Assembly: GCF_003863365.1 (NCBI RefSeq)
Contig: NZ_RQXT01000012.1
Span: forward strand, 82,619 to 146,618
Direction: 5' to 3'
DNA length: 64,000 nucleotides
Source: Mesorhizobium tamadayense
GTDB taxonomy: Bacteria; Pseudomonadota; Alphaproteobacteria; Rhizobiales; Rhizobiaceae
Position 1 is the first letter of the stretch. Each line of letters starts with the position of its first letter. This document shows, in pieces, positions 7,491 through 16,279 of this stretch. Position numbers and translations under genes: made by a program. The notes under the pieces are model-generated. The model saw only the letters and a list, made by a program, of their open reading frames with translations, searched no databases and was not told the origin of the DNA.

Positions 7491-9266
7491 ATGGTCGATA
7501 TCACACCCGCAGATGCCGTACCGCCCGCCGAAGTCGCGGAAGTGGAACTGTACCACCCGCACAGCTGGTGGACCAAATACGTCTTCTCGCAGGACGCCAA
7601 GGTGATCGCCATCCAGTATTCGGCAACGGCAACGGCGATTGGCTTGGTGGCGCTGGTGCTGTCCTGGCTGATGCGGCTGCAGCTCGGCTTCCCCGGCACG
7701 TTCGACTTCATCACCCCCGAAGCCTACTACCAGTTCATCACCGTGCACGGCATGATCATGGTGATCTACCTGCTCACCGCGCTCTTCCTCGGCGGCTTCG
7801 GCAACTACCTTATCCCGCTGATGGTCGGCGCCCGCGACATGGTCTTTCCCTATGTCAACATGCTGAGCTACTGGGTCTATCTGCTGGCCGTGCTGGTTCT
7901 GGTGTCGAGCTTCTTCGCGCCAGGCGGACCGACCGGCGCCGGCTGGACGCTCTATCCGCCGCAGGCCATCATGACCGGAACGCCGGGCGGCCAGGACTGG
8001 GGCATCATCCTGATGCTCTCTTCGCTCATCCTGTTCATCATCGGCTTCACCATGGGTGGGCTGAACTATGTGGTGACGGTGCTGCAGGGGCGCACGCGCG
8101 GCATGACCTTGATGCGCCTGCCGCTCACCGTCTGGGGCATCTTCACCGCCACCGTCATGGCGCTGCTTGCGTTCCCGGCGCTGTTCGTCGCGTGCGTGAT
8201 GATGCTGCTTGATAGGGTGCTCGGCACCTCGTTCTTCATGCCGGCGATCGTCGAGATGGGCCAGCAGTTGCAGCACAATGGCGGCAGCCCGATCCTGTTC
8301 CAGCATCTGTTCTGGTTCTTCGGCCACCCGGAAGTCTACATCGTGGCGCTGCCGGCCTTCGGCATCGTGTCCGACCTGATCAGCACCCATGCGCGCAAGA
8401 ACATCTTCGGCTACCGCATGATGGTCTGGGCCATTATCGCCATCGGCGCGCTGAGCTTCGTGGTCTGGGCGCACCACATGTATGTCAGCGGCATGCACCC
8501 CTATTTCGGCTTCTTCTTCGCCACCACGACCTTGATCATCGCCATACCCACCGCCATCAAGGTCTACAACTGGGTGCTGACGCTGTGGCGCGGCGACATC
8601 CACCTCACCATCCCCATGCTGTTCGCGCTCGCCTTCATCGTCACCTTCGTCAACGGCGGCCTGACGGGCCTGTTCCTCGGCAATGTCGTCGTCGATGTGC
8701 CGCTCTCGGACACGATGTTCGTCGTCGCTCATTTCCACATGGTCATGGGCGTCGCGCCGATCCTGGTCATCTTCGGCGCGATCTATCACTGGTATCCGAA
8801 GGTCACCGGACGGATGCTGGACGAGACGCTCGGCCGCTTCCATTTCTGGGTCACCTTCCTCGGCGCCTACCTGATCTTCTTCCCCATGCACTATCTCGGC
8901 CTGATGGGCATCCCGCGGCGCTACGCCGAGCTGACCGACATGACGATAATGACGGAGTCGGCCCATCACCTGAATTCGTTCATCAGCATCATGGCCTTCA
9001 TCGTCGGCTTCGCGCAGATGGTGTTCCTGTTCAACCTGATCTGGAGCATCCGCCATGGCCGCCAGGCCGGCGGCAACCCGTGGCGGGCAACGACGCTCGA
9101 GTGGCAGACGCCTGAGACGCCGCCGGCGCACGGCAATTTCGGCAAGGAGCTGCCGATCGTCTATCGCTGGGCCTATGACTACAGCGTGCCGGGCGCCAAG
9201 CAGGACTTCATCCCGCAGAACGTGCCGGGCTCCTTCGGGCTCGGACCTTCCAGAGAACCGGCATGA
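7491..9266 (+). CDS. coxN: Cytochrome c oxidase subunit I (CoxN-like)
   Basis: The catalytic heme-copper subunit, 591 aa with at least twelve hydrophobic helices. Ligand motifs are present: TVHGMIM (heme), GHPEVYIVALPAFG (CuB histidine, cross-linked tyrosine and the proton-channel glutamate of A1-type oxidases), the VWAHHMYVSG histidine pair for CuB, and HFHMVMG for the two hemes. GGAGG at 7478-7482 supports the ATG at 7491. The stop overlaps the next start (ATGA), showing translational coupling within the operon. It is probably a second aa3-type enzyme; the main ctaCD locus is not in this window. Confidence 0.93.
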   Translation: MVDITPADAVPPAEVAEVELYHPHSWWTKYVFSQDAKVIAIQYSATATAIGLVALVLSWLMRLQLGFPGTFDFITPEAYYQFITVHGMIMVIYLLTALFLGGFGNYLIPLMVGARDMVFPYVNMLSYWVYLLAVLVLVSSFFAPGGPTGAGWTLYPPQAIMTGTPGGQDWGIILMLSSLILFIIGFTMGGLNYVVTVLQGRTRGMTLMRLPLTVWGIFTATVMALLAFPALFVACVMMLLDRVLGTSFFMPAIVEMGQQLQHNGGSPILFQHLFWFFGHPEVYIVALPAFGIVSDLISTHARKNIFGYRMMVWAIIAIGALSFVVWAHHMYVSGMHPYFGFFFATTTLIIAIPTAIKVYNWVLTLWRGDIHLTIPMLFALAFIVTFVNGGLTGLFLGNVVVDVPLSDTMFVVAHFHMVMGVAPILVIFGAIYHWYPKVTGRMLDETLGRFHFWVTFLGAYLIFFPMHYLGLMGIPRRYAELTDMTIMTESAHHLNSFISIMAFIVGFAQMVFLFNLIWSIRHGRQAGGNPWRATTLEWQTPETPPAHGNFGKELPIVYRWAYDYSVPGAKQDFIPQNVPGSFGLGPSREPA

Positions 9267-9967
9267 GCGTCATCCTGGTCTTCCTGCTCGTCATCGCCGG
9301 CTTTTCCGGATGGTGGCTTTCGCACCAGCGGCTGCTGGCGAAGCCGTGGCTCGAGCAAGGCCTGGCAGGGGATTTCATCGGCCTCGACCGGTCGGCTCTG
9401 CCCACTGCCAAGATCGGCCTCGGCGTCTTCCTCGCCGTCGTCGGCTGCCTGTTCTCGCTGTTCACCAGCGCCTACTTCATGCGCATGGGCCTGTCGGACT
9501 GGCGACCGCTGCCGCTGCCGCGCCTGCTCTGGCTGAACACGGGCGTGCTGGTGCTAAGCAGCGTCGCGCTGCAATGTGCCGTTGTCGCCGCGCGCAGAGG
9601 CCAGATGGACATGGTCAGGCTCGGTCTTGCAACCGCCGGGCTGACGGCCCTCGCCTTTCTGGCGGGCCAGTTGATGGCATGGCGGCAACTGACCGAAGGC
9701 GGCTATCTGCTGGCCTCCAACCCGGCCAACAGCTTCTTCTATCTGATTACCGGAATGCACGGCCTGCATATACTGGGCGGGCTGGTCGGCCTTGGCAGGA
9801 CGAGCGCCGGCGCCTGGAACGGAGCGCGGCCGGAGCGGCTGCGCCTCGGCGTCGAGCTCTGCGCCATGTATTGGCATTTCCTGCTTTTCGTCTGGCTCGG
9901 CGTCTTCGCCGTTCTGGCCGGTTGGGCGGCAACGTTCATCGACATTTGCCAACGGCTGCTGACCTAG
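9263..9967 (+). CDS. coxO: Cytochrome c oxidase subunit III, first copy (CoxO-like)
   Basis: A 234-aa membrane protein. Hydrophobic helices and late motifs are typical of the heme-copper oxidase subunit III family: FFYLITGMHGLHILGGLVGL and ELCAMYWHFLLFVWLGVFAV. It differs strongly from the copy that follows and has a distinct N-terminal helix (MSVILVFLLVIAGFSGWWLS). Having two subunit III-like genes side by side is the coxO/coxP arrangement known from Bradyrhizobium coxMNOP. Its start overlaps the end of coxN by four bases. Confidence 0.82.
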   Translation: MSVILVFLLVIAGFSGWWLSHQRLLAKPWLEQGLAGDFIGLDRSALPTAKIGLGVFLAVVGCLFSLFTSAYFMRMGLSDWRPLPLPRLLWLNTGVLVLSSVALQCAVVAARRGQMDMVRLGLATAGLTALAFLAGQLMAWRQLTEGGYLLASNPANSFFYLITGMHGLHILGGLVGLGRTSAGAWNGARPERLRLGVELCAMYWHFLLFVWLGVFAVLAGWAATFIDICQRLLT

Positions 9968-9977
9968 GAGACCGGCG

Positions 9978-10697
9978 ATGGCTGAGACGACCCTGACGCA
10001 TACCGACCAGGCGCCCCGGCCCGAAGGCTGGCAAGGCATCGCCGCCGACTGGGCCTCGGATCAGCGCGCGTTCAAGAACGTGTCCTGGGGCAAGGCCATG
10101 ATGTGGATCTTCCTGCTCAGCGACACCTTCATCTTCGGCTGCTTCCTGCTCTCCTACATGACGGCGCGCATCTCCACGCGCGTGCCGTGGCCGAATCCAA
10201 GCGAGGTCTTCGCCTTGCGCATCGGCGGCTCGGAGATCCCGCTGATCCTGATCGCCATCATGACCTTCGTGCTGATCTCAAGCAGCGGGACCATGGCCAT
10301 GGCGGTCAATTTCGGCTACCGCCGCGACCGCCGCAAAACCGCGATCCTGATGCTTCTGACCGCAGCGCTTGGCGCCACCTTCGTCGGCATGCAGGCCTTC
10401 GAATGGACCAAGCTCATCACCGAAGGGGTACGGCCTTGGGGCAATCCCTGGGGCGCCGCGCAGTTCGGCTCGAGCTTCTTCATGATCACCGGCTTCCACG
10501 GCACCCATGTGACGATCGGCGTGATCTTCCTGATCATCATTGCCCGAAAGGTCTGGCGCGGCGATTTCGACACCGGAAGACCCGGCTTCTTCACCAGCCG
10601 CCGGGGCCGTTACGAGAATGTCGAGATCATGGGACTCTACTGGCACTTCGTCGACCTGGTCTGGGTGTTCATCTTCGCCTTCTTCTATCTTTGGTGA
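9978..10697 (+). CDS. coxP: Cytochrome c oxidase subunit III, second copy (CoxP-like)
   Basis: A 239-aa subunit III homologue. The core carries MQAFEWTKLITEGVRPWGNP, FFMITGFHGTHVTIGV and the closing EIMGLYWHFVDLVWVFIFAFFYLW, all standard for this subunit, which stabilises subunit I and helps proton uptake. GGAG sits nine bases before the ATG. It follows coxO by ten bases. The cytoplasmic N terminus of about 35 residues is hydrophilic, unlike coxO. Confidence 0.88.
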   Translation: MAETTLTHTDQAPRPEGWQGIAADWASDQRAFKNVSWGKAMMWIFLLSDTFIFGCFLLSYMTARISTRVPWPNPSEVFALRIGGSEIPLILIAIMTFVLISSSGTMAMAVNFGYRRDRRKTAILMLLTAALGATFVGMQAFEWTKLITEGVRPWGNPWGAAQFGSSFFMITGFHGTHVTIGVIFLIIIARKVWRGDFDTGRPGFFTSRRGRYENVEIMGLYWHFVDLVWVFIFAFFYLW

Positions 10698-10723
10698 GAG
10701 GCAGGCTTTGTTGAGAGGAAGAC

Positions 10724-11128
10724 ATGGCTGAAGCAACCGCAAACGGTCTCGGACAACACGCACTGCACGCCACCCATGCGCAGGATGCCGCCACGACGGC
10801 GGTCGCTCACGCCGAGGTTCATCAGGAACACCCGATCAAGCTCTACCTGGTGGTCTGGGCGTGGCTGTTCATTCTCAGCACCTGCTCCTACCTGGTCGAC
10901 TATTTCGGTCTCCATGGCTATCTCAGATGGTCGCTGATCCTGATCTTCATGATGCTCAAGGCAGGACTGATCGTCGCCGTCTTCATGCATATGGCCTGGG
11001 AGCGGCTGGCGATGATGTATGCTATCATTCTGCCGCCGATACTGGTGCTGGTTTTCGTGACGATGATGGTCTTCGAGGCCGACTACACGCTTTTGACCCG
11101 TATCTCATTTTTCGGGCCCGGCCCCTGA
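10724..11128 (+). CDS. Cytochrome c oxidase subunit IV-type small membrane protein
   Basis: A 134-aa protein matching the prokaryotic COX4/CyoD-like pattern. A histidine- and alanine-rich N terminus of about 40 residues is followed by three transmembrane helices (LYLVVWAWLFILSTCSYLVD, LILIFMMLKAGLIVAVFMHM, YAIILPPILVLVFVTMMVF). The conserved lysine within MMLKAGLIVAVFMHMAW is present. It closes the oxidase operon, 26 bases after coxP, and probably assists assembly or stability of the complex. Confidence 0.8.
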   Translation: MAEATANGLGQHALHATHAQDAATTAVAHAEVHQEHPIKLYLVVWAWLFILSTCSYLVDYFGLHGYLRWSLILIFMMLKAGLIVAVFMHMAWERLAMMYAIILPPILVLVFVTMMVFEADYTLLTRISFFGPGP

Positions 11129-11258
11129 CGCGCGATTTCGAGTCCAGCTGCAGCATGACCAGCCGGGAGCCGCGGGGGCCGGGCCATGAAACCATAAGGC
11201 CGCCGGTCCATTTTGGTTTTGACATGTGCGTCGTGAACTCAAGCAAAGGACGCGTAAA

Positions 11259-11732
11259 ATGACGATAGCAAGCAGACTGAGGAATTTTATCGACAGCAAG
11301 GGAATCCCGTACGACACCGTCGAGCATCATCGAACTGCCACCACCAGGCAGAGCGCCATTGCCGCGCATGTGCCCGGCAGCATCATGGCGAAATCCGTGG
11401 TCGTTCACCACGAGCTCGGTTATGCGCTGGCCGTGGTCCCAAGCACCCACAGGATCGAGCTCGGCAAGCTGCAGGATGTCATGGACAGGCGCCTCGGGCT
11501 CGCTTCCGAGGAGGAGGTGGTATCGCTCTTCGATGATTGCGACATCGGCGCCATACCCCCTATCGGCGCGGCCTATGATGTGCCGGTCATTCTTGACGAA
11601 AGCCTCGGCGATGCCGCCGACATCTATTTCGAGGGCGGCGACCACAAGACGCTGGTGCATGTCAGCGGCAAGGATTTCCGCAATCTGACCACGGGCGCGC
11701 GTCAGGCACGGTTCAGCCACCCGGCCCTGTGA
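11259..11732 (+). CDS. YbaK/aminoacyl-tRNA deacylase domain protein
   Basis: A 157-aa stand-alone YbaK-fold protein of the kind that hydrolyses mischarged tRNA. Typical elements are AAHVPGSIMAKSVVVH near residues 36-51 (the conserved catalytic-site lysine) and VPSTHRIELGKLQ. The region SEEEVVSLFDDCDIGAIPPI corresponds to the family's conserved GxxPP segment. AAAGGA at 11245-11250 supports the ATG at 11259. It sits downstream of the oxidase operon but has no evident functional tie to it. tRNA specificity (Cys, Pro or other) cannot be read from sequence. Confidence 0.8.
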   Translation: MTIASRLRNFIDSKGIPYDTVEHHRTATTRQSAIAAHVPGSIMAKSVVVHHELGYALAVVPSTHRIELGKLQDVMDRRLGLASEEEVVSLFDDCDIGAIPPIGAAYDVPVILDESLGDAADIYFEGGDHKTLVHVSGKDFRNLTTGARQARFSHPAL

Positions 11733-11769
11733 GAGTACCGGCCTCGCTGGTGCTCGCGACAGGGTTCGC

Positions 11770-12588
11770 TCAATTCGCCGGTCTTGGGGCGGCCGGCGCC
11801 TCCACCACCTTGCGGTACACATGCCAGGTGGCATGGCCGAGGACCGGCAGCACCACCGCCAGCCCCGCGAACACCGGCAGCGAGCCGACGATCAGCCCAA
11901 GGGCGACGATAAGTCCCCAGACGGCCATCACGATCGGGTTCGCCAACACCACGCGTATAGAGGTGTGAATGGCTTCGTAGGCGCCAACGTCGCGATCAAG
12001 CAGCAGCGGGAAAGCCACCACGGTAGTGCACAACACGACCACGGCGAAGACGAACCCGATGGCGTGACCCAACGCGATCAGCGTCCAGCCGCGTCCAGTG
12101 GCGAATATCTCCGCGACGAAGCCGGACAGTGACGCCGGCGGCTCGGGCCCGAACAGCTGCTCGTAGAAGATCTTTGCGGTCAAAAGCCACGCGATGAAGA
12201 TCGCAAGCAGCATGATCCCGACGGCGGCGATGGCCGGCAACGCCGGGGAACTCCTCACCTCGAACGCGTGGCGCCAGGACGCATCGAGCCCGGCTTCCCG
12301 CCGGCGGCTGATCTCGTAGAGCCCGATCGCCGCGAATGGGCCGATCAGCGCAAAGCCGGACACAAGCGGAAACAGCAGCGGCAGCGCATTGGCGCCCGAA
12401 GTCCACACCGCAAGCACCACCCCGACAACCGGGTAGATCAGGCACAGAAACACGATATGGGACGGTTTGACCATGAAATCGTCCACACCGCGCCTAAGCG
12501 CGTCGAAAAGATCGGACACACCGATTTTTCGGACTTTCGTGTGCTCCAGCGTCTCGCTGGCCCCTGCAATCACGTGAAAACTTGCCAT
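11770..12588 (-). CDS. DUF2189 multi-pass membrane protein
   Basis: A protein of about 272 aa with six hydrophobic segments and the pattern VSDLFDALRRGVDDFMVKPS, followed by the FPLVSGFALIGPFAAIGLYE region that marks DUF2189. Function is unknown. Two ATGs are near; the one at 12586-12588 is chosen because GGAGGG lies nine bases upstream of it but only three from the other (12594). It converges with the YbaK gene, 37 bases apart. Histidine or cysteine clusters that would suggest metal or heme binding are not obvious, despite its place beside oxidase genes. Confidence 0.78.
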   Translation of the reverse strand: MASFHVIAGASETLEHTKVRKIGVSDLFDALRRGVDDFMVKPSHIVFLCLIYPVVGVVLAVWTSGANALPLLFPLVSGFALIGPFAAIGLYEISRRREAGLDASWRHAFEVRSSPALPAIAAVGIMLLAIFIAWLLTAKIFYEQLFGPEPPASLSGFVAEIFATGRGWTLIALGHAIGFVFAVVVLCTTVVAFPLLLDRDVGAYEAIHTSIRVVLANPIVMAVWGLIVALGLIVGSLPVFAGLAVVLPVLGHATWHVYRKVVEAPAAPRPAN

Positions 12589-12803
12589 GACCATTCCCTC
12601 CAGACAAGGTCCGGCAAGGTCGCAGCTTGACGCTGCCGTTTCGCATGACTGGCCACGCAAACCGCGACCTGCACCAATGGCTAACATACTCCTTTACGCC
12701 CGACCTGTCGCCCTCTGGTCGGCGCCGGCTAATGGCCAGCCGCAGCGGCATGCTGGCTCCAGAGGTACTTTTTCGGTATTCTCAGGGTGCGAAGGTGAAC
12801 GTC

Positions 12804-12884
12804 ATGGACACGCGGACGCTTCTCATACTCGGCCTTGGCATAGTTATTCTGCTGCTGTTGGGATTTTTTGCGCTGCCGGCGTGA
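12804..12884 (+). CDS. Possible 26-aa single-pass membrane peptide
   Basis: The ATG at 12804 opens MDTRTLLILGLGIVILLLLG and then FFALPA, a near-perfect single transmembrane helix with a short polar N terminus. The upstream context GGTGCGAAGGTGAACGTC offers a weak ribosome site (GAAGG about 10 bases away). The frame is open upstream to 12627, but that extension looks non-coding. Small hydrophobic peptides of this kind often accompany respiratory oxidases, and this one lies between DUF2189 and cytochrome c genes. Chance hydrophobic ORFs do occur, so it is tentative. Confidence 0.35.
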   Translation: MDTRTLLILGLGIVILLLLGFFALPA

Positions 12885-12976
12885 TGGCGCAGGGCGCGGT
12901 ATTCAGCAGCGCAGTTGCCGACCGTCTTCCCTCGGAACAGGCAGGCGACCAACAAGCGGGGCCTGGCAGGGCCAGC

Positions 12977-13357
12977 TTACTTGGAAAACTGTTTCAGGTA
13001 AGCGATGACGTTGGCTATGTCCTGATCGCTCTTGAGGCCGGGAAACGCCATCTTCGTCCCTTTGACCATGGCCTTTGGATCATGGAGATAGGTCGTCAGA
13101 GTTGGCTCGTCCCATTTGGTTCCGGACTTTCCGGCCGCAACCATGGCTTGGGAATAGCTGAATCCAGGATGCGTGCCGGCTGTGCGGCCGATGACGCCGT
13201 TTAATGACGGACCAACCTTGTTCTGGTCCTTGTCCGCGATGTGGCAGACCTTGCATTTGGTGAAGACCTTCTCGCCCGCCGCAGCATCCTGCGCCTGCGA
13301 TGGACTTGTGATGAAGATCGTAGCGGACAAGGCGATGAAAAGCGCGATTGCGCGCAT
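12977..13357 (-). CDS. Class I cytochrome c (c-550/cytochrome c2 type)
   Basis: A 126-aa periplasmic electron carrier. A signal peptide of about 22 residues (MRAIALFIALSATIFITSPS, cleavage after AQA) is followed by heme-binding CKVCH and the axial methionine in KGTKMAFPG. The closing helix IANVIAYLKQFSK is typical of mitochondrial-like cytochrome c. GGAGG precedes the ATG at 13355-13357; a longer open frame exists upstream but lacks a signal sequence. Placed 1.8 kb from the oxidase operon, it is a candidate electron donor to it (inference). Confidence 0.9.
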   Translation of the reverse strand: MRAIALFIALSATIFITSPSQAQDAAAGEKVFTKCKVCHIADKDQNKVGPSLNGVIGRTAGTHPGFSYSQAMVAAGKSGTKWDEPTLTTYLHDPKAMVKGTKMAFPGLKSDQDIANVIAYLKQFSK

Positions 13358-13573
13358 GGCACTTCCTCCCTGATCGTCATTTACGTCGGATGATCCGCAC
13401 AGCACCAGCCCGCTGGCGTGCCCTGCACGGTCGAGCGGAAGATTTGCGTTCCTTCAGTGGAATTGCGGCACCTGCATACCACAGAATCGTCCCGACGGGT
13501 AGAAAAAGCCAGTTTTTGCGAAGGTTTATGCCGTGCGCCGAGGGTAGCCGCCCGAAACGGCAAAAGCGGCACT

Positions 13574-13680
13574 GATGCATGTCGCCCAAAAGTGCGCAGC
13601 GGTTTTGGGGGAACGACATTCACCAAAAACAAAGACTTAAAGCCGTGTCGCCTGAATCCGTTTCAGCGCGACACGCTTTT
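13574..13680. repeat. Composite intergenic palindromic repeat (two hairpin units)
   Basis: Unit one (13576-13622) folds as GCATGTCG-CCCAAAA / TTTTGGG-CGAC and is nearly identical to the sequence at 34355-34403. Unit two (13638-13680) is an imperfect palindrome, AAAGCCGTGTCG...CGACACGCTTT, with an inner CTGAA/TTCAG stem. Both lie in a 393-base gene-free gap (13358-13750) that otherwise shows nothing recognisable. The two copies in one window mark it as a dispersed intergenic element. Confidence 0.7.
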
Positions 13681-13750
13681 AGCGGGCCGGGTTTCCTCGG
13701 CTCCCATATCGATGTCGTCGCATATGCAAGCCTGTTCTGAACGGCAACGA

Positions 13751-14257
13751 TCAAGGCGGATCGGCATTGCAGGTCGCGGCAATCCGGCCGACCGCTTCTG
13801 AAAGCCCGGCGAGATCGAAATCAGCCTCGCCGCGTCCGGACAGCAGGCCAAAGCGCCATGACAGCAACAGCCGGTTAGCCGAAACCAGCCGCTTGATGCC
13901 GTCATCCCCTTCCCTGACCAGCAGTTTGCCGCGAGGGCCGACAGCCCAGCTCTCATCGAATTTGCTGCCGCCGTCGACCATGACCGACATGGTGATCTTG
14001 CGGCTGGCCGAAACCGCGTCGTTGAGCTGCAGCCATTCGCTCCAGCGCGGTTCGCCGTCGGACCGGCAGGCCAGCGTCAGCACCGGACTATAGCCCAGCG
14101 CGCCGCCGCCGGTGATCAGCTTGTTGGTGGCGTGAAGCGACGCCGTCACCTGGCCGTCGCTGCCGGCGTCGACGCGCCAGTTGCCGAGATCGGGCCCGGC
14201 CTGGGCCACACCGGCCGCGGCAAGCAAGAGCGCCGCGGCAACGGCCACGCCCCTCAT
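13751..14257 (-). CDS. Hypothetical secreted protein
   Basis: About 168 aa with a clear Sec signal peptide (MRGVAVAAALLLAAAGVAQA) and a mature domain of beta character: NWRVDAGSDGQVTASLHATN, LTLACRSDGEPRWSEWLQ, FDLAGLSEAVGRIAATC. The pattern of a cysteine, a strand series and a closing cysteine resembles VasI-type periplasmic proteins, but no type VI genes are near and I do not assign that function. Start choice is uncertain: a GTG four codons upstream (14269) is preceded by AGGTG. Confidence 0.6.
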   Translation of the reverse strand: MRGVAVAAALLLAAAGVAQAGPDLGNWRVDAGSDGQVTASLHATNKLITGGGALGYSPVLTLACRSDGEPRWSEWLQLNDAVSASRKITMSVMVDGGSKFDESWAVGPRGKLLVREGDDGIKRLVSANRLLLSWRFGLLSGRGEADFDLAGLSEAVGRIAATCNADPP

Positions 14258-14403
14258 CTTGAATGCCACAATCACCTGTGCCTCCAAACGACCCTGCGAA
14301 ATGCGATATCGCACAGATAATCATCAACGTTCGGTATCGCCAGCAGCGTGCATCCATCTGAAGCCGGATGTGTTGCCGCGCGGCAACAACGAAGACGGCA
14401 ACG

Positions 14404-14430
14404 AAAAAGGCCGCCTCAAGGGCGGCCTTT
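14404..14430 (-). terminator. Rho-independent terminator of tig
   Basis: A perfect ten-base stem AAAGGCCGCC/GGCGGCCTTT with a five-base loop, followed on the minus strand by a T run (A tract at 14404-14408). It begins 23 bases after the tig stop codon. Confidence 0.85.
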
Positions 14431-14452
14431 CGAAATCAGCTCATTGCGCCGT

Positions 14453-15937
14453 TCACTCGGCGTCCTTGGCGGCCTTCTTCTTAGGCGCGGCCTTCTTCTT
14501 TGGCTCTTCCGCCTCGCCGGCGGCTTCGTCTGCCTTGGCCTCCGCCTTCTTCGAGGAAGCCTTCTTCGTCGGCTTCGCCTTGGTCGCGGTCTCAGTCTCC
14601 TCGTCGTCGGCCATCAGCTCTTCCTTGCTGACCTTGACGTCGTTGACCGAGATCTGCCCGAGCAGGTAGTCGACCACCTTTTCCTCGAACATCGGCGCCC
14701 GCAGCGAATTGATCGCCTCGGGGTTGCTGCGATAGAACTCGAAGGCTTCCTGCTGCTGGTTGGCCGGGAAGCGGCGGACCTGTTCGAACAGGCCGCGCTG
14801 CAGCTCTTCGTCCGACACGGTGACGCCGGCCTTCTCGCCAATCTCGGCGAGAACCAGACCAAGACGCACGCGGCGTTCGGCCAGGCGCATATATTCGGCG
14901 CGCGCCTCTTCTTCCGTCGTCTCCTCTTCGGCGAAGGTGCGGCCGGCGGCTTCGAGGTCGCGGTTGACCTGCGCCCAGATGTTGTTGAACTCGGCCTCGA
15001 CGAGCTTCGACGGTGCCTCGAAGGAATAGGCGGCATCGAGCTGGTCGAGCAGCTGGCGCTTCACCTTCTGACGGGTCATCGAGCCGAACTGGTTCTCAAT
15101 CTGGCCGCGCACGATCTCGCGCAGGCGCTCCAGCGATTCCAGACCAAGGTTCTTGGCCGTCTCGTCATTGATCTCGAGCGCGCCGGGCTTGGCCACGTCC
15201 TTGACGGTGACGTCGAAGGTGGCTTCCTTGCCGGCCAGATGCGCCGCCTGGTAGTTCTCCGGGAAGGTGACGGTGACCTGCTTCTCATCGCCCGCCTTGG
15301 TGCCGATCAGCTGGTCCTCGAAGCCGGGGATGAACTCCTTGGAGCCGAGCACCAGCGGCTGGTCGGTGCCAGCGCCGCCGGCGAAGGCCTCGCCGCCGAT
15401 CTTGCCGACATAATCGATGCTCACGCGGTCGCCTTCGGCGGCCTTGCCGTCCTTGGGCTCGTAGCTGCGGGCAGATTCGGCAACCCGCTTCACCTGGTCT
15501 TCGACTTCCTGTTCCGGCACGTCATAAACCTGACGCGTCACCTTGATGTCGGAGAAATCCTTGACCTCGATGGCCGGGATGACCTCGTAATTGAGGCGGA
15601 ACTCGAAGTCGGCGCCGCCGGCCAGGATCTTCTCGGCTTCCTTCTCGTCCTCGGTCATGATGACTTCGGGCTGCATGGCGGCCTTTTCGCCGCGGCCCGA
15701 GATGATCGAGCGGGTCGAGTCGTTGAGGATCTCGTTGACGACCTCGGCCATGAACGACTTGCCGTACACCTTGCGCAGGTGCTGCACCGGCACCTTGCCG
15801 GGACGGAAGCCGTTGATCCGCACCTTGTCGCGGGCATCGTTCAGCCGCGCCATCAGCTTGGCTTCCATGTCACCGGCCGGCACGGTGATCTTGATCTCGC
15901 GCTTGAGACCGGAGTTGAGCGTTTCGGTGACCTGCAT
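14453..15937 (-). CDS. tig: Trigger factor, ribosome-associated chaperone and prolyl isomerase
   Basis: A 494-aa trigger factor. The N-terminal ribosome-binding domain has the signature GFRPGKVP near residues 44-51, the FKBP-type domain covers about 155-245 ([20 protein letters not shown]), and the helical C-terminal arms follow. The last 45 or so residues are an unusual lysine/alanine tail (repeats of KKA and PKKKAA) that extends beyond the usual family end. It docks at the ribosome exit tunnel and shields nascent chains. It appears monocistronic, with its own terminator. Confidence 0.95.
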   Translation of the reverse strand: MQVTETLNSGLKREIKITVPAGDMEAKLMARLNDARDKVRINGFRPGKVPVQHLRKVYGKSFMAEVVNEILNDSTRSIISGRGEKAAMQPEVIMTEDEKEAEKILAGGADFEFRLNYEVIPAIEVKDFSDIKVTRQVYDVPEQEVEDQVKRVAESARSYEPKDGKAAEGDRVSIDYVGKIGGEAFAGGAGTDQPLVLGSKEFIPGFEDQLIGTKAGDEKQVTVTFPENYQAAHLAGKEATFDVTVKDVAKPGALEINDETAKNLGLESLERLREIVRGQIENQFGSMTRQKVKRQLLDQLDAAYSFEAPSKLVEAEFNNIWAQVNRDLEAAGRTFAEEETTEEEARAEYMRLAERRVRLGLVLAEIGEKAGVTVSDEELQRGLFEQVRRFPANQQQEAFEFYRSNPEAINSLRAPMFEEKVVDYLLGQISVNDVKVSKEELMADDEETETATKAKPTKKASSKKAEAKADEAAGEAEEPKKKAAPKKKAAKDAE

Positions 15938-16279
15938 CCTAAAACCTTTGTTTTCACCAATGAGGCTGCCAAACGGTTCTTAGCCGTTCACAGCCTGCCG
16001 GTATAATCTTGCCGGAAATGGCTTTTGGTACGGAACCTGATGATTTGTCCGCCAATGCGGTCAAACTCTCCTGACCTGCGCCTCCAAAATGTGAAGAAGT
16101 CTTTGTTTTTCCTACTTCTTCTTACATTCTGTAGAAGCGGATAGTCGCGTCCCGTCACATTCGACACGCCTTTTGTCACAGGCTAGGCTAATTTTCAACC
16201 ATCTTCGCGATTAGGCGAACGACGGTGATCTGGACCCCGACATTGACAGAATGATGGCTACATGGGATTGCCGGGGAAA
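15938..16279. promoter_or_regulatory. Intergenic region with tig and tRNA-Leu promoters and a 41-base inverted repeat
   Basis: A gene-free gap between divergent tig and tRNA-Leu. It contains an AT-rich imperfect palindrome at 16088-16128 (AATGTGAAGAAGT ... ACTTCTTCTTACATT) around CTTTGTTTTTCCT. The palindrome could be an operator or a structured leader. No clear -35/-10 pair could be assigned. Confidence 0.35.

Noticed and set aside
7221..9131. 636-codon open frame on the minus strand opposite coxN
   Set aside because: It is the antisense shadow of a high-GC membrane protein gene; the translation is an arginine/aspartate/histidine-rich string with no domain character.
14348..16006. 552-codon plus-strand frame opposite tig
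   Set aside because: It mirrors trigger factor codons and shows no motif; the terminator and RNA evidence belong to tig.
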